Assembly: GCF_002871345.2 (NCBI RefSeq)
Contig: NZ_CP136965.1
Span: 1-8,962, forward strand
Direction of reading: 5' to 3'
DNA: 8,962 nucleotides
Source: Nosocomiicoccus massiliensis
Lineage (GTDB): Bacteria > Bacillota > Bacilli > Staphylococcales > Salinicoccaceae
Positions 4,184 to 8,962 of this stretch are shown one piece after another. The notes below the pieces were generated by a model. It made no database searches. It was given only the letters and a program-made list of their open reading frames with translations, and was not told the origin of the DNA. The position numbers and the translations under genes were made by a program. The number at the start of each line of letters is the position of its first letter. Positions within the stretch are counted from its first letter, which is position 1.

Positions 4184-4217
4184 ATTAATTAAAATATAAA
4201 ATATTGGTGTGTTTTTT

Positions 4218-4233
4218 CGCGCGCGCACGTACA
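4218..4233. other. Alternating purine-pyrimidine CG tract
   Basis: CGCGCGCGCACGTACA is a strict pyrimidine-purine alternation, the only such GC tract in an AT-rich plasmid, placed directly before a 43-bp segment of pure A/T. Such tracts can adopt Z-DNA under negative supercoiling. Its position suggests a structural role in origin opening, which is inference. Confidence 0.6.
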
Positions 4234-4235
4234 AC

Positions 4236-4278
4236 TATATTTAAATAATATTTAATATAATATTTATATATATATTTA
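4236..4278. promoter_or_regulatory. AT-only DNA unwinding element of the origin
   Basis: Forty-three consecutive A/T bases with repeated TATATTTA-type motifs lie between the solitary iteron and the iteron cluster, the expected site of strand opening. TTATAAACA at 4286-4294 is a 7/9 match to the DnaA box TTATCCACA, too weak to call firmly. Confidence 0.65.
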
Positions 4279-4318
4279 GACACCTTATAAACATTGATAT
4301 GATAACCTTTATAAGACC

Positions 4319-4412
4319 TTATGAGAACAAAATGTCGGTTTATGAGAACAAAATGTCGGTTTATGAGAACAAAATGTCGGTTTATGAGAACAAAATGTCG
4401 GTTTATGAGAAC
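4319..4412. repeat. Iteron cluster of the replication origin, 21-bp period
   Basis: Four copies of TTATGAGAACAAAATGTC (starts 4319, 4340, 4361, 4382) and a fifth half copy (GGTTTATGAGAAC, 4400-4412) repeat every 21 bp, two helical turns, placing each RepA on the same DNA face. Direct repeats adjoining repA are the defining origin element of Rep_3 plasmids. There is no spacer diversity, so this is not a CRISPR. Confidence 0.95.
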
Positions 4413-4439
4413 GTTTTTTTATATATTGTTCTCATAAAC
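4401..4439. promoter_or_regulatory. repA operator: inverted iteron
   Basis: GTTTATGAGAAC (4401-4412) faces its perfect inverted copy GTTCTCATAAAC (4428-4439) across 15 bp. The second arm overlaps the repA -35. Rep_3 dimers typically bind such an inverted half-iteron pair and repress rep. Confidence 0.8.
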
Positions 4440-4481
4440 TTTTTATGATATTATAAGAACATAAAAATAAGAGGTGTTCTT
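4426..4481 (+). promoter_or_regulatory. repA promoter and RBS
   Basis: -35 TTGTTC (4426-4431), 17-bp spacer, -10 TATTAT (4449-4454). AAGAGGTG contains GAGG at 4471-4474, 7 nt before the ATG at 4482. ATAAGAACA (4453-4461) and TGTTCTTAT (4475-4483) are perfectly complementary, so the leader can fold with the RBS in the loop and the start codon in the stem. In this window it drives the second repA copy. Confidence 0.8.
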
Positions 4482-5261
4482 ATGAGTGAGTCTAAATATA
4501 AAAGTGTTACTAGATTTAACAATGATATAAATACTATCCCTATGAGAAATTGGACTACTGAAGAAATGAATTTTTTCTTTGCTGTATTAACAAGAATGAG
4601 GGATGAAGGTACACAGACTGTAGTGATGGATAAATACGAATTAGCAGAAATGGCTCGGTATACTATAGAGCATAATCAACGTTATCAATCTACGTTGCAT
4701 AATTTAACTAAAAAATTACAATCACTTTCATACTTTAAAGAAACTGATAATTCCTTAGTGATGATGCCCTTATTTACATATTTTGAGGCTCATTGGAATG
4801 ATGATTTATCAGATATGACCTTAGAAATAGATGTAAATAAACGGTTTGAATATATTTTAAATGAATGGAACGAGGGAAACTGGACACAGTTCATGTTAGA
4901 CGAATTTTTAGATATAAAATCTACTTATTCAAAAACTTTGTTTAGATTATTAAAACAATATAGAGTTGCTGGAAAACGTGATTTTAGTATCGATGAGTTC
5001 AAATCTTTAATGGATATACCTAAATCTTATTCTACTGGTATGATTACGACACGTGTTGTAGAAAAAGGGGTTAAAGATCTGAAATCTTATTTTGAAAATT
5101 TAAAGGTTAATAAAATCACATCAAATAAGCGTGGTAATCCTATTATAGGATATGAATTCACTTTTGAGCCAGAACGGGTTGGAGCTTGGATCGAAGATAA
5201 ATATGAGCGGAAAGAAGAACCATATTTGCCGTTTAAAAAATGGTTAGAAGAGGATGTTTAA
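4482..5261 (+). CDS. repA: Rep_3-type theta replication initiator RepA, copy 2
   Basis: Protein identical to the product of 1-780. In this copy the full control region (iterons 4319-4412, operator 4401-4439, promoter 4426-4454, RBS 4471-4476) is contiguous upstream within the window, which fixes the ATG at 4482 as the start. Confidence 0.92.
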   Translation: MSESKYKSVTRFNNDINTIPMRNWTTEEMNFFFAVLTRMRDEGTQTVVMDKYELAEMARYTIEHNQRYQSTLHNLTKKLQSLSYFKETDNSLVMMPLFTYFEAHWNDDLSDMTLEIDVNKRFEYILNEWNEGNWTQFMLDEFLDIKSTYSKTLFRLLKQYRVAGKRDFSIDEFKSLMDIPKSYSTGMITTRVVEKGVKDLKSYFENLKVNKITSNKRGNPIIGYEFTFEPERVGAWIEDKYERKEEPYLPFKKWLEEDV

Positions 5262-5265
5262 CTTA

Positions 5266-5285
5266 ATAATGCTCTAGAGCATTAT
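5266..5285. terminator. Palindrome after repA, copy 2
   Basis: Same perfect 20-nt palindrome as at 785-804, again 5 nt after the repA stop. Confidence 0.4.
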
Positions 5286-5303
5286 AATATACAATGACGC
5301 ACT

Positions 5304-5343
5304 ATTTAAAAGTTATAAGCGTCTAAACAGTCTCTAGCAACTT
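5304..5343. repeat. Dispersed repeat A, copy 2
   Basis: Second-unit copy of 823-862; its partner is at 7054-7093. Confidence 0.6.
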
Positions 5344-5381
5344 GATTATAGCTAAAACTACTTAAATTTAAGCAAAATTAA

Positions 5382-5486
5382 ATAGTAGATTTGTTTTTTG
5401 CAATTCGAGATGTGATAGAAAAAGAAAAAAATAACCCAACTAGTAGTACACATAATGAGATTATTCTTCATTTGAAGCTTAATTAG
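5382..5486 (+). pseudogene. ORF remnant, copy 2
   Basis: Same startless frame as 901-1005. Base 5391 is T instead of C (CTG to TTG, both Leu), which removes an AGATCT site present in copy 1. Confidence 0.3.
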
Positions 5487-5542
5487 TGCATACGCCATAT
5501 ATACTATGTAAAAAATATAATATTTAAAGTGAATTTAAAAAT

Positions 5543-5556
5543 TGAAAACGTTTTAC
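5543..5556. promoter_or_regulatory. cre-like operator, copy 2
   Basis: Same TGAAAACGTTTTAC as at 1062-1075. Confidence 0.35.
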
Positions 5557-5589
5557 AAAAAATATATGCTGTTTTAAAGGAGTAGAATT

Positions 5590-5697
5590 ATGAATAAACT
5601 TATTATTTATATTGTCAGTGTAATTTTAGTTTCAATTTTAGGTTTTTTAAGTATAAAAGCTAATGATAATCAACCTGCTAGTTTTTTAAAGAACTAA
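5590..5697 (+). CDS. Small membrane protein, 0-frame part (35 aa), copy 2
   Basis: Identical to 1109-1216, including the T6 run (5683-5688 within T-TTT-TTA-AAG) before the stop. Because the two units were probably built from the same molecule type, agreement between copies does not independently confirm the frame break. Confidence 0.6.
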   Translation: MNKLIIYIVSVILVSILGFLSIKANDNQPASFLKN

Positions 5698-5768
5698 AAA
5701 GAATGGCAGGAATTTTATTTATTGATTCTATACTTATTTTTTTAGCAGTATATTTTCATTACAATTAA
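5686..5768 (+). pseudogene. -1 frame continuation of the small membrane protein, copy 2
   Basis: Same second membrane segment as 1205-1287, reached by a -1 shift at the slippery heptamer. Confidence 0.5.
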
Positions 5769-5787
5769 AAAGGAAGTTGGTTGGGTC

Positions 5788-5967
5788 ATGAAAGAAAGAT
5801 TATTGTGGTTGTTAGTATATATAATTTGTTTATTAATTTTATATACTGTTAATTTTAAATTTGATATGTACTCATGGTATATATTAACTTTTATAGCTTT
5901 AGGAATAGGACTAATTTCTTATATTTCATTAGAGTTAAAGATTAGTAAAAATAAAGAAGAGCATTAA
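5788..5967 (+). CDS. Small two-TM membrane protein, 59 aa, copy 2
   Basis: Identical to the product of 1307-1486; its stop again lies in the shared terminator stem (5948-5984). Confidence 0.7.
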   Translation: MKERLLWLLVYIICLLILYTVNFKFDMYSWYILTFIALGIGLISYISLELKISKNKEEH

Positions 5968-5984
5968 ATGCTCTTCTTTATTTT
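5948..5984. terminator. Bidirectional terminator, copy 2
   Basis: Same perfect 18-bp stem as 1467-1503, serving the convergent genes ending at 5967 and 5978. Confidence 0.9.
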
Positions 5985-6454
5985 GGTGTAGCGGTAAAAT
6001 GGCTTACTACATAATATTTATCAGTTCCTTTTCTCAGGTATCTGTAATGTGCGGTTAATTTAAAATTTTTAGCACTTGATTTTTTCAAAGTATTATTAAG
6101 TTGATCAGAAGAATGAGGCAAAGTACTTGCAATTATAGTGGAGGCTACTCCTGTTGCTATAGATGCATAAGGAGATAAAGGAATAGCTATTAATGTTCCA
6201 CCGAGAGATATACTAACGTCTCTTGTTATTTTATTACCAGTAGCTTGCTTAGCGATTTTATTTAATTCTGCTCTAGTGACGGTTGTAGATGTAGTGAAAC
6301 CCTTTGTACCATATTTTTTATATAGTTTTGGAGATGCCCAAATTGTTTCACCAGCTGCTTTGGCTTTATTATGCTGGTTAGTCTCTGGAACAATCATTAA
6401 TAGAACTGCAAAAACAAGAAAAACAGATAATGTTTTTTTGAAATAGGTATTCAT
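5978..6454 (-). CDS. Secreted cationic protein, copy 2
   Basis: Identical 158-residue preprotein to 1497-1973. The start at 6454 is chosen for the same reason: GGGAGG 8 nt upstream (6463-6468) and a signal peptide that begins at this Met. Confidence 0.75.
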   Translation of the reverse strand: MNTYFKKTLSVFLVFAVLLMIVPETNQHNKAKAAGETIWASPKLYKKYGTKGFTTSTTVTRAELNKIAKQATGNKITRDVSISLGGTLIAIPLSPYASIATGVASTIIASTLPHSSDQLNNTLKKSSAKNFKLTAHYRYLRKGTDKYYVVSHFTATPK

Positions 6455-6494
6455 AGATAACGCCTCCCTAATATTTTGAATTTTCTTACATTTC

Positions 6495-6531
6495 ATTATA
6501 TTATCATAGTATATTATTAAAAATATACTAT
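6495..6531 (-). promoter_or_regulatory. Promoter with inverted-repeat operator, copy 2
   Basis: Same TATAAT (6500-6495 on the minus strand) and 10-bp dyad (6506-6515 and 6522-6531) as in copy 1. Confidence 0.5.
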
Positions 6532-6663
6532 TTAGGAGGATATGCAGATATTACTTTCACAAAAACAAGAATTGATACTTATCATATGGGAGAGAAACTA
6601 TATAGCAGATATGTAACTTCTAAAAAAATTCATGACACATACTTACTCGTAAAATATAAATAA
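6532..6663 (+). pseudogene. 3' gene remnant, copy 2
   Basis: Same 43-codon startless tail as 2051-2182. Confidence 0.45.
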
Positions 6664-6686
6664 AAGAAAAACTAACGCATAGGATA

Positions 6687-6713
6687 ATGTCTTTACATAG
6701 CAAATAAAGACAT
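6687..6713. other. 9-bp hairpin, copy 2
   Basis: Same ATGTCTTTA/TAAAGACAT stem as 2206-2232. Confidence 0.4.
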
Positions 6714-6729
6714 CTAAATACCTTAATCA

Positions 6730-6758
6730 TGTTAGAAATTAATAGATCATGTTATAAT
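6730..6758 (+). promoter_or_regulatory. Antitoxin RNA promoter, copy 2
   Basis: Same extended -10 TGTTATAAT, here at 6750-6758. Confidence 0.75.
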
Positions 6759-6764
6759 GTAATT

Positions 6765-6831
6765 AACAAATTTAGAAGTTCTATCATAGAACACACAAAC
6801 CCCATCAGTCTGCATACTGATGGGGTTTTTT
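6765..6831 (+). ncRNA. Antitoxin antisense RNA (RNA II), copy 2
   Basis: Same as 2284-2350. Target repeats within the toxin transcript are at 6929-6944 and 6951-6962. Confidence 0.85.
6797..6831. terminator. Shared Fst-module terminator, copy 2
   Basis: Same CCCCATCAGT/ACTGATGGGG stem and T6 as 2316-2350. Confidence 0.92.
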
Positions 6832-6854
6832 GTGCCTAAATTTAGGGCAACTGT

Positions 6855-6953
6855 TTACTTGTTGTGATGCGTATCTAGGTAACGCTCTATCACTAACAAG
6901 ATGACACCGACAATAATTGGTGCCACGAACAAATTTAGAAGTTCGTAAACCAT
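6855..6953 (-). CDS. fst: Fst-family type I toxin, copy 2
   Basis: Identical 32-residue peptide to 2374-2472, with the same RBS-masking hairpin at 6963-6974 and complete antisense partner. Confidence 0.92.
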   Translation of the reverse strand: MVYELLNLFVAPIIVGVILLVIERYLDTHHNK

Positions 6954-6962
6954 AGAACACAC

Positions 6963-6974
6963 CCCCTTTCGGGG
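6963..6974 (-). promoter_or_regulatory. 5' hairpin masking the toxin RBS, copy 2
   Basis: Same CCCC-GAAA-GGGG hairpin as at 2482-2493. Confidence 0.7.
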
Positions 6975-6989
6975 CAGTTGCCATGTATG

Positions 6990-7019
6990 AGTATATCGGT
7001 TAAATATATACTACATCAA
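6990..7019 (-). promoter_or_regulatory. Toxin mRNA promoter, copy 2
   Basis: Same TTGATG, 18 bp, TATACT arrangement as 2509-2538. Confidence 0.7.
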
Positions 7020-7053
7020 TGCTTTATAGCCATTTAACTGATAACTATGCATG

Positions 7054-7093
7054 ATTTAAAAGTTATAAGCCTTTAAACTGCTTATAGCGACCT
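7054..7093. repeat. Dispersed repeat B, copy 2
   Basis: Second-unit copy of 2573-2612. Confidence 0.6.
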
Positions 7094-7146
7094 TAGATTT
7101 AGTTATTTAAGTCTAAAATAGCTAAAGAATCTGATTTAGTAGAAGT

Positions 7147-7575
7147 TTATAAATCATCAATTGTTATTCTTTGAAATCTTTTATCTTCCCTTTTTTCTAC
7201 TAGTTCTTCTTTTTGTATTTTATTGTCGTTCATTAATTTATTTCTGTAATGTCTATCAATAGCTTCTTTACCTTTTATGGCTCTTAAAGAATCTCCATAA
7301 TATAAATTAGAAACTTTAAGTTCCTGACGTTCCATCATGGAATAAGTAAATTGTATGTTCAGTTCTAATAAAGATTTAAGGTGCTTTACTTCATCAACAA
7401 TTTGTTTATTTGTATAGTTATCTTCATTTTCTAAATCTAAAAGAGTTAAAATCGCATGTCTTAAAAACTCTGACCTTGTAATGTATTTGTGTTTATTTTT
7501 CAGAATATGGATATCTAATTCCTTTAACAGATCTGTATCAATATCAAAATTTAATCGTTTAATTTCTTTAGTCAT
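7147..7575 (-). CDS. RHH DNA-binding protein, 142 aa, copy 2
   Basis: Identical to the product of 2666-3094, with the same 8-nt overlap with the upstream RHH gene. Confidence 0.75.
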   Translation of the reverse strand: MTKEIKRLNFDIDTDLLKELDIHILKNKHKYITRSEFLRHAILTLLDLENEDNYTNKQIVDEVKHLKSLLELNIQFTYSMMERQELKVSNLYYGDSLRAIKGKEAIDRHYRNKLMNDNKIQKEELVEKREDKRFQRITIDDL

Positions 7576-7852
7576 TATTACTCTCTCCCATTCCTAAAAG
7601 TTCTTTAAGCATATTTGCATGTATTTCATGCCAAATGTTTAATTCATTAATAGCTTTATTTTGTTTGTTCAACATTCTACTGACATCTGTTAGTACTCTT
7701 CTTTGTTCTATTTTTTGAGAATTACTATATTCTTCAGTGATATCTTCTCGAATTAAATTTAGTATATATTCATTCATGGATACGTCTTTTTTTTTAGCAA
7801 TTTCTGAAAGATATGAATGTAATTCTGATGGTAAACGTAGTAGAAAATTCAT
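7568..7852 (-). CDS. RHH DNA-binding protein, 94 aa, copy 2
   Basis: Identical to the product of 3087-3371; RBS AAAGGGGAG at 7858-7866. Confidence 0.8.
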   Translation of the reverse strand: MNFLLRLPSELHSYLSEIAKKKDVSMNEYILNLIREDITEEYSNSQKIEQRRVLTDVSRMLNKQNKAINELNIWHEIHANMLKELLGMGESNND

Positions 7853-7873
7853 AAAATCTCCCCTTTATTATTT

Positions 7874-8066
7874 AATTAAAAATTAATCATACAATGATAA
7901 ATACACTTTTATTTTAACTTATACCGATTAAAAATTAATCAAACTACTTAAAAACGATATCATTAACGATTAATTTCTAATCATAAGATTAATATTTAAT
8001 CATTTGGTTTGTCAATAGAAAAACAGTTGGCACTGCCAACTTATCACTCATGATTAATTTTTAATC
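7874..8066. repeat. Five GATTAA palindromes, copy 2
   Basis: Sites at 7874-7888, 7926-7940, 7968-7982, 7987-8001 and 8052-8066, as in copy 1. Confidence 0.8.
8025..8041. other. AGTTGGC hairpin, copy 2
   Basis: Same 7-bp stem and 3-nt loop as 3544-3560. Confidence 0.4.
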
Positions 8067-8079
8067 ATGAAAAGTGATA
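8042..8079. repeat. Large inverted repeat around palindrome 5, copy 2
   Basis: Same as 3561-3598. Confidence 0.55.
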
Positions 8080-8080
8080 T

Positions 8081-8641
8081 TGTTTTTCCTTATGCTCTTT
8101 AAAAAAGACAAAAAATGGGCTGTTTCTTCAAAAAAAGTGAATTGGAATTTAAGATTTTTGTAACAATCTCTTATGATTTTTTGAGATTTAAGCCTTAAAA
8201 ATTTCTAAAAAAGAATATTAAAAATGCTAAATTTCGAAAAATAATTCACTCTTAAATCTGATTCACTTTTTAAATCAATTCTTAAAAAATATCTCCTGTA
8301 AGCTCAAATTTTGACATCAAAATTAAATAAATACCCCGTATCCGAATTTTCAGGAAACGGAAAACTCTCTCTGAAAAGACCTATTCTTTTTCTTTTAATG
8401 GCCATGTAAGCGCTTGATTTAAGCTTAAAAAATACTTTAGGTATAAAAACACCTAAAATAAATTAGAATCGCTTAGAATGGCTTATTTAGGTTTATAGCT
8501 ATGTTTAACCTCCTTAATTAAGCTTCAAAAATCATTTAAAGGCTCTTAGACGCTTTATTTTCTTTTCTACTACCTTTTTATGCTTAAAAGATCTTTTAAG
8601 CGTTCTGAGACTCTTATTTAGAGTTAAAGATTAATTAAAAG
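8081..8641. other. Non-coding AT-rich origin-proximal region, copy 2
   Basis: Same inverted repeats and absence of genes as 3600-4160; differs from it only at 8593. Confidence 0.5.
8582..8601. repeat. Perfect 20-bp palindrome, intact form
   Basis: With C at 8593 this is a perfect 20-bp palindrome centred on AGATCT. Copy 1 has T at the equivalent base (4112). Confidence 0.75.
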
Positions 8642-8643
8642 TT

Positions 8644-8664
8644 GGTTTATGAGAACAAAATGTC
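8644..8664. repeat. Solitary iteron, copy 2
   Basis: Same as 4163-4183. Confidence 0.85.
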
Positions 8665-8698
8665 ATTAATTAAAATATAAAATATTGGTGTGTTTTTT

Positions 8699-8714
8699 CG
8701 CGCGCGCACGTACA
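8699..8714. other. Alternating CG tract, copy 2
   Basis: Same as 4218-4233. Confidence 0.6.
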
Positions 8715-8716
8715 AC

Positions 8717-8759
8717 TATATTTAAATAATATTTAATATAATATTTATATATATATTTA
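8717..8759. promoter_or_regulatory. AT-only unwinding element, copy 2
   Basis: Same 43-bp A/T-only stretch as 4236-4278. Confidence 0.65.
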
Positions 8760-8799
8760 GACACCTTATAAACATTGATATGATAACCTTTATAAGACC

Positions 8800-8893
8800 T
8801 TATGAGAACAAAATGTCGGTTTATGAGAACAAAATGTCGGTTTATGAGAACAAAATGTCGGTTTATGAGAACAAAATGTCGGTTTATGAGAAC
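8800..8893. repeat. Iteron cluster, copy 2
   Basis: Same four and a half 21-bp repeats as 4319-4412. Confidence 0.95.
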
Positions 8894-8920
8894 GTTTTTT
8901 TATATATTGTTCTCATAAAC
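8882..8920. promoter_or_regulatory. repA operator, copy 2
   Basis: Same inverted iteron as 4401-4439. Confidence 0.8.
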
Positions 8921-8962
8921 TTTTTATGATATTATAAGAACATAAAAATAAGAGGTGTTCTT
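8907..8962 (+). promoter_or_regulatory. repA promoter and RBS, copy 2 (drives repA at base 1 if circular)
   Basis: Same -35 and -10 (8930-8935) and RBS (8952-8957). The window ends right before an ATG, and the ATG at base 1 completes the same junction as 4481/4482, supporting circularity. Confidence 0.8.

Larger units (their letters stand above)
1..4481. repeat. Plasmid unit, copy 1 of a head-to-tail dimer
   Basis: Bases 1-4481 recur at 4482-8962 in the same orientation and order, and the window is exactly twice 4,481 bp. Comparing the two by eye I find only two substitutions (910/5391 and 4112/8593) and no indels. The unit starts at the repA ATG and ends just after the repA ribosome binding site, so the window ends close into a circle. 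This is either a true plasmid dimer or an assembler walking twice around a small circle. Confidence 0.97.
6846..6982. other. Long-range inverted repeat closing the toxin mRNA, copy 2
   Basis: GGCAACTG (6846-6853) and CAGTTGCC (6975-6982), as in copy 1. Confidence 0.65.
4482..8962. repeat. Plasmid unit, copy 2 of a head-to-tail dimer
   Basis: Second unit, same gene order as 1-4481 with every coordinate shifted by 4481. All encoded proteins are identical to those of copy 1. It carries T at 5391 (C in copy 1) and C at 8593 (T in copy 1). No transposon ends or target-site duplication mark the 4481/4482 junction; it is simply the normal repA leader joined to repA. Confidence 0.97.

Noticed and set aside
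4286..4294. DnaA box TTATAAACA
   Set aside because: Only 7 of 9 consensus positions match, in a region so AT-rich that chance matches are expected. Mentioned but not annotated as a feature.
4319..4412. Regular repeats resembling a CRISPR array
   Set aside because: The repeats are contiguous with a 21-bp period and no variable spacers, and they adjoin a Rep_3 initiator gene. They are replication iterons.
4481..4482. Transposon or integration boundary at the unit junction
   Set aside because: The junction is the ordinary repA leader running into repA, with no terminal inverted repeats or target duplication.
4482..8962. Second set of genes as true paralogues
   Set aside because: All products are identical and non-coding DNA matches too. 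This is unit duplication, not gene-family expansion.

Overview
The window is an exact head-to-tail dimer of one 4,481-bp unit (1-4481 and 4482-8962). The right end (iterons, repA promoter and RBS) runs straight into the repA start codon at base 1, so the molecule reads as circular. I see only two base differences between the copies: C910/T5391 and T4112/C8593. The unit looks like a small, very AT-rich, theta-replicating cryptic plasmid from a low-GC Firmicute, most likely Staphylococcus. This rests on a Rep_3-type initiator with iterons, an Fst-family type I toxin, strong GGAGG-type ribosome binding sites and strongly A/T-biased codons. It could be a real plasmid dimer or a small circular plasmid assembled twice around.

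Layout of one unit (add 4481 for the second copy). 1-780: repA on +. 781-1108: repA-distal spacer with a 20-nt palindrome and an ORF remnant. 1109-1486 (+): two small membrane-protein genes. The first is interrupted by a -1 frame break at a U-UUU-UUA sequence. 1497-1973 (-): a secreted cationic protein of about 125 mature residues, convergent with the membrane proteins and sharing one perfect bidirectional terminator with them. 2051-2182: 3' remnant of another gene. 2269-2540: a complete Fst/par-type type I toxin-antitoxin module (toxin on -, antisense RNA on +). 2666-3371 (-): an overlapping pair of ribbon-helix-helix (RHH) genes. 3393-3598: five copies of a 15-bp palindrome plus two hairpins, a probable binding array and possible oriT. 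3600-4160: AT-rich non-coding DNA with inverted repeats. 4163-4481: the replication origin (solitary iteron, alternating CG tract, AT-only segment, iteron cluster, repA operator, promoter and RBS).

How the parts fit together. RepA would bind the iterons to start replication and an inverted iteron at its own promoter to limit its synthesis. The Fst module would kill plasmid-free daughters. The RHH proteins would bind the palindrome array upstream of their own operon, for autoregulation and perhaps for partition or relaxosome function. No relaxase is present, so any transfer would need help in trans. The accessory segment (secreted cationic protein plus two small two-TM proteins) is the least explained part. 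Its layout suggests a bacteriocin-like product with membrane-located immunity, but I recognise no family and this is inference. No resistance gene, insertion sequence, resolvase, tRNA, rRNA or CRISPR array is visible.
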